From assembly GCF_900119155.1 (NCBI RefSeq), contig NZ_FPIR01000007.1, positions 1-64,000 of the forward strand: a DNA stretch of 64,000 nt, given 5' to 3'. This DNA is from Ruminococcus sp. YE71. Lineage in GTDB: Bacteria > Bacillota > Clostridia > Oscillospirales > Ruminococcaceae. Shown here in pieces: positions 24,684 through 33,082 of the stretch (position 1 is its first letter; each line of letters opens with the position of its first letter). The translations under genes were made by a program, and so were the position numbers. A model generated the notes under the pieces. The model was not told the origin of the DNA, ran no database searches, and saw nothing but the letters and a program-made list of their open reading frames with translations.

Positions 24684-26132
24684 TCACAACACGTCAAGCT
24701 CCACAGTGAAGACGCTGCCGCGGCCGAGGGTTGATTCGGCTTTGCAGGTGCCGTTGTGCTGGGACACGGTTTGGCGGACGATAGCGAGGCCGAGGCCTGA
24801 GACGCCTTTGCCTTTGCGCTGGCGGTTGGTGTAGTACTTGTCCCAGATGCGGCCGAGTTCTTCGGGTGGGATGCCTTTTCCGCGGTCGGAGATTTCGAGC
24901 ACTGCCCTGCCGTCCTGTTCTTTCAGGCAGATGCCGACCCATTTTCCGTCGCCCGTGTGTCTCACGGCGTTGTCGATGAGGTTATACACCGCCCTCATCA
25001 GCCTTGAAGAGTTTCCGCGGACGCGGATATTTTCGGCGATACTGCGTTCAAAGACATAGCCGTCCTTGGCGTAAAGGCTCTCGAAGCTGTCGGTCACGGT
25101 GGATACTACACCGCTATAGTCAACATTCTCGGCGACGGGTTCGCTGTCGGACATTTGCAGCTCGGAGTATTCGAGTATCTCGTTCACGAGAGCGGTCAGG
25201 CGGTCGGTCTCCCTGACGATAACGGCGACGTCCTCGGCGCACTGTTTTTCGTCGGAGTGGGACATATCCCTTATCATCTCCGCATAGCCCTTTATCATAG
25301 TCAGCGGCGTGCGCAGGTCGTGAGAAACGTTTGCGAGGAGTTCGTTTTGGAACTCCTTGTTTTTTTTCAGCTTTTCGTCGGTCTTGTCGAGGGTGGCGTT
25401 CAGTTCGTCGAGCTCGGAGCAGAAGCCCTTGCGGAATTCGGCATCCGAGGTGTTTTCGCCGAGGGTGTGGGCTTTTTCGTTCAGCTGCGAGATGGGCAGC
25501 GAGAACCTTCGGGACATGAACCACGCCAGCACAAAGCCTGCTCCCACCGACAAGAACGTCACGATCATCAGCTGTATGCGGATGATACGCGCCGCCGAGC
25601 CCACCGCGCCGAGGGTCGTGCCGAGAAACAGCACGGCTTTTTCGCCGCCGAAGTCGATGTACTTGCCGTAGACGTACATATGGTCGTTCATGAACTCGGT
25701 CTCGCCGCTGTCCGACGACGCAAGCTCACTGAGGAACCTGTCGTAGTAGGCAGGCAGCTCCCTGTAGTTGTCCGCGTCCTCGTGACCCCTGCCGCCCCTG
25801 TGATGGTGAAAGACGGTCTCGGTCTCGTCGAGCCCGTTGTGACCGTTCTTGTATTCGTCGGCGCAGTAGAGGATGTTCCCCTCGGTGTCCGTGATGTAGA
25901 CGAGCAGGGAATTGTCGCTGGAAATGCCGTCGAGCTGTTCGCCTGCGTCGGTATCGGAGCTGTACGAGGTTATCTTTTTCGCGGCGGACTTGGTGTTCTT
26001 GATTATCATCACGTTGTAGAAGCTCTGCAAAAACACCGTCTGCAACAGCCACAGCACCGAAAAGATGATGGCGGTAAAGAGCATGAAGAGCCCCAGCAGT
26101 TTTTTGCGGAATGAAAGTGTCTTACGCTTCAA
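24684..26132 (-). CDS. Sensor histidine kinase with His-rich extracytoplasmic domain
   Basis: 482 residues. TM1 (about 12-32), extracytoplasmic domain (33-185) containing a His/Gly-rich patch FHHHRGGRGHEDAD (about 108-121), TM2 (about 187-207), HAMP-like linker, HisKA with H-box VSHDLRTPLTMIKGYAEM, then HATPase_c with LIDNAVRHT (N-box), ISDRGKGIPPEELGRIWDKYY (G1/F) and GVSGLGLAIV (G2). It begins with TTG, 11 bp inside the response-regulator gene, with GAGGGGTGGG about 10 nt upstream. The His patch suggests metal sensing (inference). Confidence 0.9.
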   Translation of the reverse strand: MKRKTLSFRKKLLGLFMLFTAIIFSVLWLLQTVFLQSFYNVMIIKNTKSAAKKITSYSSDTDAGEQLDGISSDNSLLVYITDTEGNILYCADEYKNGHNGLDETETVFHHHRGGRGHEDADNYRELPAYYDRFLSELASSDSGETEFMNDHMYVYGKYIDFGGEKAVLFLGTTLGAVGSAARIIRIQLMIVTFLSVGAGFVLAWFMSRRFSLPISQLNEKAHTLGENTSDAEFRKGFCSELDELNATLDKTDEKLKKNKEFQNELLANVSHDLRTPLTMIKGYAEMIRDMSHSDEKQCAEDVAVIVRETDRLTALVNEILEYSELQMSDSEPVAENVDYSGVVSTVTDSFESLYAKDGYVFERSIAENIRVRGNSSRLMRAVYNLIDNAVRHTGDGKWVGICLKEQDGRAVLEISDRGKGIPPEELGRIWDKYYTNRQRKGKGVSGLGLAIVRQTVSQHNGTCKAESTLGRGSVFTVELDVL

Positions 26133-26796
26133 ACTTGTATCCCACCCCTCTGACCGACCTGATGCTGTCGCGGTATCTGCCCAGCTTGTTCCGCAGGAGC
26201 TTTATCTGCCAGTCCACCGTCCTGTCAACGCCGAAGCTGTCGTAGCCCCACACCTCGTTCAGTATCCTGTCGCGTGAAAGCACGATGCCCCTGTTGCTGA
26301 CAAAGAGCATCAGCAGGGCGAATTCCTTTGCGGTCAGCTCGTTTTTTGTGCCGTCCGCCGTCACCGTCAGCCCGAAGGTGTCGATCTCAAGGCCGCCGAT
26401 GGTCACGATGCCGCTGCTTGTGTCGGGAGCGGCGGCTTTTTTTCGGCTCATGACCGCCTTGATGCGTGCCATCAGCTCCATCGGCGAGAAGGGCTTGGTG
26501 ACATAATCATCCACGCCCACCTCGAAGCCGAACAGCTTGTCGAATTCGGTACCCCTCGCCGAAAGCATGATGACGGGGATATCCTTCATCTCTTTTATCT
26601 TCTTGCAGGCGGTGAAGCCGTCGGTATCGGGCATCATGATGTCCATGACTATCAGGTCGAAATCGGCATCCCTGCAGGCGTCTATCGCCTGCCTGCCGTC
26701 CGAAGCGGAGGTCACGTCGCAGCCCTCACGTTCGGCGTAGCGGCTTATCAGCGTGATTATATCGGGTTCATCGTCAACGATAAGTATTCTTGGCAC
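26122..26796 (-). CDS. OmpR/PhoB-family response regulator
   Basis: About 224 residues. Receiver domain with ILIVDDEPD acidic pair, phospho-acceptor VMDIMMPDTDG and KPFSPMEL lysine; C-terminal winged helix (about 130-224) ending RSVRGVGYKFEA. I prefer the GTG start at 26796 over the ATG at 26811 because a consensus -10 ends 9 bp before that ATG, which would leave no ribosome site; GGGGGTG lies 7 nt before the GTG. Forms an operon with the kinase. Confidence 0.92.
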   Translation of the reverse strand: MPRILIVDDEPDIITLISRYAEREGCDVTSASDGRQAIDACRDADFDLIVMDIMMPDTDGFTACKKIKEMKDIPVIMLSARGTEFDKLFGFEVGVDDYVTKPFSPMELMARIKAVMSRKKAAAPDTSSGIVTIGGLEIDTFGLTVTADGTKNELTAKEFALLMLFVSNRGIVLSRDRILNEVWGYDSFGVDRTVDWQIKLLRNKLGRYRDSIRSVRGVGYKFEA

Positions 26797-26819
26797 GGTA
26801 CACACCCCCATCTGATACC

Positions 26820-26848
26820 ATTATACACGAAAATCGCCCGTTTGTAAA
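26820..26848 (-). promoter_or_regulatory. Promoter of the two-component operon
   Basis: Minus strand TTTACA (26843-26848), 17-bp spacer, TATAAT (26820-26825). It starts one base past the stop codon of the upstream redox operon, so the two-component genes can be transcribed separately. Confidence 0.85.
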
Positions 26849-26849
26849 G

Positions 26850-27332
26850 TCATCCGTAGAAACTGTAGTACTCGCTCTCCGCCTGACTTGCTTTTCTTGC
26901 GCCGTTCATGCAGCGCGGATTCGCGAGGGAGCAGTTGCGGCGGCATCCGCTGCAGCGCAGATTTCGCAGGTAGTCGTCAAGGGTCGGGACGTCGGGTTCG
27001 GGGGCGGCTGTGACCGTTTCGGAGGGCTGTTCGTCCTCGTCGTCATCCTCGGACAAAGTCTCTTCCCCGCTCTCATCGGCGGCGGAAGGCGTCTCCGTAA
27101 AGCTGTTGTGTCTGCGCCTGCTGCGCGTTTCCGACTGTGTTTCATCCGCCGATGAACTCTCGTCGGGGACGGCGCTTTCCTCAGCCGAAGTCTCGGTCTG
27201 CTGTGAGACAGTCTCCTTCACAGTGACGATTTCCTCGCTGTCCTTCGTCGCCGTCAGCGCCCGTGCGCCGCCGTACACCGCACATATGGCAAAATACACG
27301 CTGAAAATGGCGGCTATCGTCTTTTTCCTCAT
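26850..27332 (-). CDS. Membrane-tethered small protein with four-cysteine motif
   Basis: 160 residues. One N-terminal membrane helix or uncleaved signal (4-24), then a long acidic Ser/Thr/Glu-rich disordered segment (about 30-120), then a compact cysteine motif C-x2-C-x3-C-x6-C (LRCSGCRRNCSLANPRC, about 126-142). The Cys set could bind a metal or an Fe-S cluster, or be a thiol relay on the outer face. ATG overlaps the stop of the CcdA-like gene by 4 bp (ATGA), so it is the last gene of the redox operon. Not a recognised named family. Confidence 0.75.
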   Translation of the reverse strand: MRKKTIAAIFSVYFAICAVYGGARALTATKDSEEIVTVKETVSQQTETSAEESAVPDESSSADETQSETRSRRRHNSFTETPSAADESGEETLSEDDDEDEQPSETVTAAPEPDVPTLDDYLRNLRCSGCRRNCSLANPRCMNGARKASQAESEYYSFYG

Positions 27333-28024
27333 ATCAACATCAGCTCCTTGATAAGTCCGACCGCGAACAGCAGTATCAGCAGGATGTAGCATCCCAGCCT
27401 GAACCATGTGAGATACTGCGGTATCTCCTTTCGCATACGCTTTGCCAGCACGCCCGAGATGAGCAGCATGAACAGCACGGGTGACACGGTGCTCGCCAGC
27501 GCGAACACCGCGCCGAGCACCGCCGCGTAGCCGAGGGGCAGAGTCGCGGCATAGCCCGTCATGAGTATCAGCGGTGCGCAGGGGGAGATGCCGTAGCCCA
27601 CGCCCATGCCTATCAGGGCGGCGCGGCTCGGACGTTTTTCCTCGTCGGGGACTTTGCCGCGGCCGCAGTGTTTGCAGCTGCACGAGCCGTGTCCGCGGCG
27701 TTCGCGTATCCAGCCTGCCAACAGGTAAATCCCCATCCCAAGCATCGCCCCATCGACGATGATGCCGACCCGTATCCCAGCCAGCAGACCGTCCTCGTCG
27801 ATAAACCTGCTGCCTGCAAGGGATGCCGCACAGCAGAGCCCGATGACCGCAAGGAACTTCCCGATGAAGAAATCAAGGAACGCCCTGAAGGACTGCTTTA
27901 TGTCCCTGACATGGGTCGTGAGATAGCCGTACAGCGCCGCGCTTATCCCCGAGCCGCAGCAGGTGCCGCAACCCATGCCCGTCGAAGCGGCTGCCGCGAT
28001 GCTGCCGAACAGAGTTATGCCCAT
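27329..28024 (-). CDS. CcdA/DsbD-type transmembrane protein
   Basis: 231 residues, six membrane helices in two halves. Cys residues lie at the expected places: MGCGTCCGSG near TM1 and GYGISPCAPLILM at the start of the second half; the PC-x-P element is the CcdA/DsbD hallmark. A cytoplasmic loop between the halves has an extra HGSCSCKHCGRG. Such proteins pass reducing equivalents from the cytoplasm to the outer face, or handle metal/sulfite in the related SafE group. There is no c-type cytochrome gene in the window, so a role in maturing or reducing the neighbouring Cys proteins is more likely (inference). Confidence 0.8.
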   Translation of the reverse strand: MGITLFGSIAAAASTGMGCGTCCGSGISAALYGYLTTHVRDIKQSFRAFLDFFIGKFLAVIGLCCAASLAGSRFIDEDGLLAGIRVGIIVDGAMLGMGIYLLAGWIRERRGHGSCSCKHCGRGKVPDEEKRPSRAALIGMGVGYGISPCAPLILMTGYAATLPLGYAAVLGAVFALASTVSPVLFMLLISGVLAKRMRKEIPQYLTWFRLGCYILLILLFAVGLIKELMLI

Positions 28025-28028
28025 TGAT

Positions 28029-28814
28029 TCACCCTCTCTCGCTTGCGATGAGCGCCGCGCCTATCGCACCGTTGAACTGCGGATACCGCGCCACATAAAC
28101 GTCGCGCATCAGCTCCTCCTCGAACGCCTTGTGCAGTCCGATGTTCAGCGCACCGCCGCCCGTCATCAGTATGTCTCCACCCTTTTCGGCTTTCTTCATC
28201 ATCTTTACGATGCGGCGTGCCATCGACTGATGCATCCCTGCCAGGATGTCGCGGCGGTCGTATTTCCTCGCCACCAGCGAGATGACCTCCGACTGTGCGA
28301 ACACCACACAGGTGCTGTTGATGTCGCAGGGGTTTGACGCTTCCAGTGACAGGGGGCCGACATTGTCTATGGTGGTCTCAAGTATCTGTGCGATGACCTC
28401 CATGAACTTCCCCGTGCCTGCCGCGCATTTGTCGTTCATGCTGAAATTCTTCACGGCGCAGCGTTCGTCAAGGTAGATTATCTTCGAGTCCTGACCGCCG
28501 ATGTCGATTATCATGCCCGGGCGGTACTCCTCGGGGGCGGTCAGCCGCACGCCGTAAGCATGGGCGGTTATCTCGGAGATGTCGTCGTCCGCCACCTCCA
28601 GCACCTTTCGGCTGTAGCCCGTCGCCATGATACAGCCCACCTCGGAAGGGGTGATGCCGTTTCGGCTGCAAAGCTCGGACGCGAGTTTTCTTGCAGTACC
28701 GTCGTTGTCGATGCCCGTATTGCGCACCTCGGTGTCGATGACCCTGCCCTTTCCGATAAGTGCGGCTTTCAGGTAGGTCGAGCCGCCGTCAAGTCCGATA
28801 TTGTACTTTCCCAT
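28029..28814 (-). CDS. 2-hydroxyacyl-CoA dehydratase-type ATPase activator (HgdC/BadF family)
   Basis: 261 residues, the standard length for a homodimeric activase. ASKHA fold with phosphate-1 loop IGLDGGSTYLKA, the bridging-cluster ligand NDKCAAGTGKF (about 129-139), a second Cys in INSTCVVFAQSEV, and the adenosine loop ILMTGGGALNIG. The homodimer holds one [4Fe-4S] cluster and couples ATP hydrolysis to low-potential electron transfer. Separated by 11 bp from the double-cubane-type gene upstream, with GAGAGGTGA as ribosome site. Confidence 0.93.
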   Translation of the reverse strand: MGKYNIGLDGGSTYLKAALIGKGRVIDTEVRNTGIDNDGTARKLASELCSRNGITPSEVGCIMATGYSRKVLEVADDDISEITAHAYGVRLTAPEEYRPGMIIDIGGQDSKIIYLDERCAVKNFSMNDKCAAGTGKFMEVIAQILETTIDNVGPLSLEASNPCDINSTCVVFAQSEVISLVARKYDRRDILAGMHQSMARRIVKMMKKAEKGGDILMTGGGALNIGLHKAFEEELMRDVYVARYPQFNGAIGAALIASERG

Positions 28815-28825
28815 ACTGTCACCTC

Positions 28826-30136
28826 TCAGAATCCCGTGCGCGGTGCCGTGCGCTTTTCGGGTGCCTGTCCGAGCTTTATCAGCTCGATGAATGCTTCTAT
28901 GCGGATGCGGAGCTGTTCCACATCCTCTTCGTTGTAGTCGCTCTCAAGACGTATCACGGGGATGCCGAGCCTGCCGAGTTCTTCCTCGATGAGCCTGTAC
29001 TCGAAATCGTAAACGAGACAGCCGCGGAGAACGTGGTAGATGACACCCTGTATCTGATTATCCGCGATGAGCTGTTTCAGGCGGTATATCCGCTGTGAAT
29101 TGTCCGCGAATGTCGGGCAGGGGCAGGGTCTCAGCGAGCGGTTCGCCAGCGACCTCATCATGCCGTCGAAGCTCTCGTCGGTGATGACGGGCGGATCGTA
29201 CATACCGCGCTCGCCCATGCAGGTCTCATCCCCCGCGACTATGCCGCCCATCTCCTCGATAAGGAGCGGTATCTTCATGTTCGGGAACACGATGGGCGAG
29301 CCTGTCAGCAGTATCCGAGGAAGTTTTCTGCCCGTGACGGTCTTTTTGCTCTCGGCGCGTTTTCTCAGGTCGCTGTTGACCCTGTGGAGAGCCTCGCTCC
29401 ACTTATCCGCGGTCATGTACGCCGCCGCGTTCATTATGGTCATGGCGTGAGTGCCGCGTATCAGGCAGGGGAGCTGTTTTTTCAGGCGTATGAACTCCGA
29501 GAGCTCGTACTGTGCGCGTCCGACCCTGCGGAAGCCCTCAGCCAGCGAGCTGTAGGTCACCCTATTGCCCGTCACGTCTTCGAGCCGCGCCGTCAGGTCG
29601 TACAGCTGTTCGGTGAAGCGGTCTATCTCGTCGTCGCCGCGCTCGGCAGGGATGTGCATGGTCACGACCTCGCATCGGTCGCCCAGCATACCCGCTATCT
29701 TCTTTTTGCAGTCGCAGGTTATGGGGACGACCATCATCGAGCAGTCCTCATAGACGGGCATCAGCCCTGTCTGTCGGAAGCCTGCCACCGCCTTGACGAG
29801 AGGGCAGGCGTCACGGGGAGCGATGTCGTCCCCCACCGAAAACGCCGTGTAGTTGCCGCTGCACAGCTTGACGGGAACGGCTCCTGCCGCGTAGACCAGC
29901 TCCTGCGGCACCATGACACAGTAAGTGCCGATGGTCTTCTGACCCTGCGGAACATCGGCGCCCTTCATGTCCACGTACACCCGTCCGAGGGTGTCGATAA
30001 ACGTGTCGAAGCCGTCGGGCGCTCCCGAAAGCTCACGTATGCGGCGCAGATATTTCGCGGCAGTCTGAGTCTCCTTGCTGACGAAACGCCTGTCCTGACG
30101 CGCTTTGCGCTCCTGTTCTCTTGCTGTGGTCAACAT
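28826..30136 (-). CDS. Cysteine-rich 2-hydroxyacyl-CoA dehydratase / double-cubane-type protein
   Basis: 436 residues of the HgdB/BcrC/DCCP family (COG1775). Cys occur at 73, 92, 111, 132, 141, 143, 155, 224, 306, 338, 340 and 373, including PRDACPLV, EDCSMMVVPITCDC, LRPCPCPTF and YHVLRGCLVYDFE. This number suits a double-cubane [8Fe-9S] protein or a [4Fe-4S] dehydratase subunit. With the adjacent activator it should receive ATP-driven low-potential electrons and reduce a difficult substrate. No acyl-CoA ligase, CoA-transferase or dehydrogenase is nearby, which argues against amino-acid fermentation. Substrate unknown. Confidence 0.85.
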   Translation of the reverse strand: MLTTAREQERKARQDRRFVSKETQTAAKYLRRIRELSGAPDGFDTFIDTLGRVYVDMKGADVPQGQKTIGTYCVMVPQELVYAAGAVPVKLCSGNYTAFSVGDDIAPRDACPLVKAVAGFRQTGLMPVYEDCSMMVVPITCDCKKKIAGMLGDRCEVVTMHIPAERGDDEIDRFTEQLYDLTARLEDVTGNRVTYSSLAEGFRRVGRAQYELSEFIRLKKQLPCLIRGTHAMTIMNAAAYMTADKWSEALHRVNSDLRKRAESKKTVTGRKLPRILLTGSPIVFPNMKIPLLIEEMGGIVAGDETCMGERGMYDPPVITDESFDGMMRSLANRSLRPCPCPTFADNSQRIYRLKQLIADNQIQGVIYHVLRGCLVYDFEYRLIEEELGRLGIPVIRLESDYNEEDVEQLRIRIEAFIELIKLGQAPEKRTAPRTGF

Positions 30137-30137
30137 A

Positions 30138-31316
30138 TTACCGCCTCACTTTTTCCGCGGGCTCACAGCCCGACATCAGCTTTTTCCTCGACGACGAGTA
30201 AATCTTCGCCCCTGCGAAGGTCAGCGACAGCGCGTTGTCCTCGGGGCAGCAGCGGACGCATTCGCCGCACATTATGCAGTTCGCATCAGTGACGTCCGCC
30301 TTGCCGCGCTCGGTGTATATCTGCTTTATCCCCATGGGGCAGGCTTCGTAGCAGGCGCCGCATTCGGTGCAGGCGGTGCAGTCCTTCTTCACGCGGAACA
30401 GCGAGACTTTGTGGAACAGCCCCACCATATACCCTACGGGACAGACGCTGCAAAAGAGTCTCCGCTTGAAAAAGCTGCCTATCAGCACGAATATCATCAG
30501 AAATCCGCTGACGTAAAGGCTCGTGCTGATGCCTGCAAGTATCGGCGAAACGCTGACCATCGGGCAGAAGTTGCAGAAGTTGCCCCCTGCAAAGCAGAGC
30601 CCTGCGAACACCAGCACCAGCGTCCATTTTATCGGGGTGAGTGCCGCATACAGCTTTTCGTTCGCGGCGATACCCTCGGTCTTTGTCCTGCGGCGGAGCC
30701 TGTCCATCACGTCCTGTATCAGCCCCATCGGGCAGATAAATCCGCAGACCGCCCTGCCGAGCAGTATCACCGAAGCTGCCGTACTGCCGACGAACAGCAG
30801 TATCTTCTTTATCGGCAGCTGAAAGAGTTCGTTCAGGTGGGAGAGGTAGTAGCAGCTCGAAGCCGTCATCTCCTCACTGTTCCAGGGGCAGGAGAGGAGC
30901 GGCAGGCTAAGGCTCGACATCTTCAGCCCGAAGATCAGGCCGCCCCATATCAGCACCACCGCCGAGACGACCATGACCGTCCGGCGGACTATCATGAACA
31001 GAGCAGGCTTCTGCTTCGGGGCTCTGCCCGACTGCTTTGAGGTGTGTGCGTCGGCAAAGCGCGAGTACCGTCTGTCCGACTTCACCATCTGCTTTCTGAG
31101 CTTTACCACCAGCACTATCCCCACCGCCGAGAGCGCCGCGATGATGAAGAGCGGCACCAACGTCCTCAGATATTCAGCCGAGAACAGCTTCTCGAAGCTG
31201 ACATCATAGTCGTTCACATCGAACTCGTAAAAGGGCAGCATCCACGAAAAATATGCAAGTGCCGCGAGCCCGCCGCAGACGAGAATGGTGACGATCAACT
31301 TTCTGCGTGACTTCAT
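30138..31316 (-). CDS. NapH/NosR-type membrane polyferredoxin
   Basis: 392 residues with about six membrane helices. Membrane-embedded CxxxCP motifs CGFICPMG (about 192) and CSVCPVGY (about 291), an additional NFCNFCPM in between, then two C-terminal ferredoxin-type clusters: CTACTECGACYEACP and CIMCGECVRCCP. The architecture is that of NapH/RdxA/CcoG and the C-terminal part of NosR. It probably passes electrons from the membrane to the soluble activator/dehydratase pair encoded around it. ATGA overlap with the gene upstream and a 1-bp gap to the gene downstream place it inside the operon. Confidence 0.9.
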   Translation of the reverse strand: MKSRRKLIVTILVCGGLAALAYFSWMLPFYEFDVNDYDVSFEKLFSAEYLRTLVPLFIIAALSAVGIVLVVKLRKQMVKSDRRYSRFADAHTSKQSGRAPKQKPALFMIVRRTVMVVSAVVLIWGGLIFGLKMSSLSLPLLSCPWNSEEMTASSCYYLSHLNELFQLPIKKILLFVGSTAASVILLGRAVCGFICPMGLIQDVMDRLRRRTKTEGIAANEKLYAALTPIKWTLVLVFAGLCFAGGNFCNFCPMVSVSPILAGISTSLYVSGFLMIFVLIGSFFKRRLFCSVCPVGYMVGLFHKVSLFRVKKDCTACTECGACYEACPMGIKQIYTERGKADVTDANCIMCGECVRCCPEDNALSLTFAGAKIYSSSRKKLMSGCEPAEKVRR

Positions 31317-32563
31317 AGCGCCTTCTTCACCTCCCGATAACGGTTCTGCCCGAGCATTTCGGAGAATGCCTCAAGCCTGATGCGAAGCTGCTCAACGTCC
31401 TGATACTGATAGTCGGTCTCAAGCCTGAACACGGGTATCTCCTGCTCCGAGAACAGCTTTTCAAACCGCTCCAGCTCGAAGTCGTACTCTATCTGACCTT
31501 TCAGCACATGGTACACGACCCCTTCGATGCCGCCGCGGCTCACCAGCCACGACACGTATTGAAAGAGCGCGTCGTTCCTCACGAACGCCGACGATGCGTC
31601 ATATCTCTGCCACACCGACGCTATCCCGCGGATGATGCTGTCGCGGCTGCCGCGGAGAAGGGCGCGGTCGTAGGAGATGTACGCTTTCAGCGCCGCCGAG
31701 TCCGCCGTTTCGGCTGCCGAGAGCCCCGTCTCGCGGATAAGGAAGGGTATCTTGTAATTCGGGAAGACGACGGGGGAGCCCATCAGCAGTACCCTCGGGG
31801 TCTGCCGACCCTTTACCGCCGTCCGTTTCGCCAGCTGTTCCACCCTCGCGGAGAGCTGTTCAAGTCGGAACGTCCATTCGTCGATGTCGTCGGTCAGGTA
31901 GTAACTGCCGCTGACCAGCATCCTCGCAGACTCGGTGATGATGTCGGGAAGTCCCCCCGACACGCCGAGAAACCTGCGAAGCGCCGCCCTCGCCCTCGAA
32001 ACGCGCCTGACCGCCGATACCACCGACCACCCCGTGACGCGCACCCCCGTGCGCTCTGCGACCGCCGCAGTCATCGCCCGAAGCTGCCTGTAAAGCTCCT
32101 CTTCCGCGAAACTGCCGCTCCTGTCGGGCGGTATGTCCACAAGGCAGATGTCTCTGCCCTCGCTTTTCAGCTCGTATGCGGTCTTTCGCATACTGTCGCT
32201 CGTCAGCGGTATGATGAACAGCGACTGCGAAATGTCGGCGCCGTTCGGCTGATGCACGAAACCGAGTATCGAACGGCTGACGGGGTCGGTGTCTCTCGGC
32301 ACAAGGTCGTCCGACCATGCCGTCGAAGCCTGACTTCCGCCTGCGAGCCAGTAGGGTCCCGCCCCTGCCGCATATATCAGCTCCTCTGGGATGCCCGTCC
32401 CCAGCACGACTACCTCGGGACAGACCCTCCCGTCCGCACAGGCTCGGCTGTACGCCGTGTCAAGAAAAAACCTCAGCTCCGTGAGCCGCTCGTTCTCCTG
32501 CCATATCTTGTTTATGGTGTCATAGCTCTCGCTGATGTAGGTGTTTTCGCTCTTTCCTGCCAT
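31313..32563 (-). CDS. Cysteine-depleted 2-hydroxyacyl-CoA dehydratase-family protein
   Basis: 416 residues, clear paralog of the gene at 28826-30136 (shared blocks PEELIYAAGAGP, VLLMGSPVVFPNYKIP, EGVVYHVLKGQIEYDFE, YQDVEQLRIRLEAF). At every aligned cluster-ligand position the Cys is lost: DACP becomes DTDP, TCDC becomes TSDS, RGCLVYD becomes KGQIEYD, and the CPC motif has no counterpart. The only Cys (42, 48, 140) do not align. It is probably a non-catalytic or substrate-binding partner of the Cys-rich paralog. First gene of the operon; ATG with GGACGAG 7 nt upstream; a TATACT -10 candidate lies around 32605. Confidence 0.85.
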   Translation of the reverse strand: MAGKSENTYISESYDTINKIWQENERLTELRFFLDTAYSRACADGRVCPEVVVLGTGIPEELIYAAGAGPYWLAGGSQASTAWSDDLVPRDTDPVSRSILGFVHQPNGADISQSLFIIPLTSDSMRKTAYELKSEGRDICLVDIPPDRSGSFAEEELYRQLRAMTAAVAERTGVRVTGWSVVSAVRRVSRARAALRRFLGVSGGLPDIITESARMLVSGSYYLTDDIDEWTFRLEQLSARVEQLAKRTAVKGRQTPRVLLMGSPVVFPNYKIPFLIRETGLSAAETADSAALKAYISYDRALLRGSRDSIIRGIASVWQRYDASSAFVRNDALFQYVSWLVSRGGIEGVVYHVLKGQIEYDFELERFEKLFSEQEIPVFRLETDYQYQDVEQLRIRLEAFSEMLGQNRYREVKKAL

Positions 32564-32700
32564 ATCATCACTCGTCCTTTTCAGTGGGTCCCCTGCCTAT
32601 GATCAAAGTATACCTCACATCTTTGAGGGGATAATGGAGCAAGCGTGGAATGTCGGACCCGATTTGTGGAATAACCGTCGCCCAATGTGACCAAACAGTG

Positions 32701-32736
32701 AAAAGCCCTCCCTGCGTGTGGCAGAGAAGGCTTTAA
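32701..32736 (-). terminator. Weak terminator downstream of metG and its repeat
   Basis: Minus strand AAAGCC ... GGGCTTTTC stem around CTGCCACACGCAGGGA, ending in TTTTC. It lies beyond repeat A7, between metG and the redox operon. Confidence 0.5.
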
Positions 32737-32741
32737 TTCCC

Positions 32742-33053
32742 CGGGGGAAAACCTTTCTGAAGAAAGGTTCTTCCCCCGGACCCCCTTTCCAAAGACTTTT
32801 AATATGTCGTCTGATGGATGCGGCTTGAAAGATAGACTATCACCGTTTCAAGAGTGAAGGTCTATCTGTAGAGGGTCACGTATTTGCAAAAACAAAAGGC
32901 GGGAGCAAGCCCCCGCCTACAGTTCTATCCTATTCAGTTGTTATCTCATGAAGCGGTGATAGCCTGTCTTTCCGACCACGACTAACAACCGACATATTAA
33001 AAGTTTTAGGAAGGGGGTTTGGGGGAGAACCCTTTTTCAAAAGGGTTTCCCCC
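32742..33053. repeat. Family A palindromic repeat, copy A7
   Basis: About 312 bp with both terminal hairpins (32744-32776 and 33019-33053). Inner arms also form an inverted pair: GATAGACTATCACCGTTTCA and TCATGAAGCGGTGATAGCC. A hairpin cassette GGCGGGAGCAAGCCCCCGCC is inserted at about 32898-32917. The pentamer AATTC occurs on both sides (32736-32740 and 33054-33058), a possible target duplication, though three extra C separate it from the left end. Confidence 0.9.
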
Positions 33054-33082
33054 AATTCAACGCTCTCGTCCCCAAGAAAAGC

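Noticed and set aside
27333-27683. N-terminal extension of the four-Cys protein to 27683
   Set aside because: This region is the out-of-frame end of the CcdA-like gene; the ATG at 27332 forms a standard ATGA overlap.
28029-31316. A hydroxyglutaryl- or phenyllactyl-CoA fermentation cluster
   Set aside because: No CoA-transferase, dehydrogenase or acyl-CoA dehydrogenase genes are present, and one dehydratase-like subunit lacks cluster ligands.
32564-33082. Insertion sequence or transposase gene in the repeat-rich gaps
   Set aside because: No reading frame with a transposase motif was found; these are non-autonomous repeats only.
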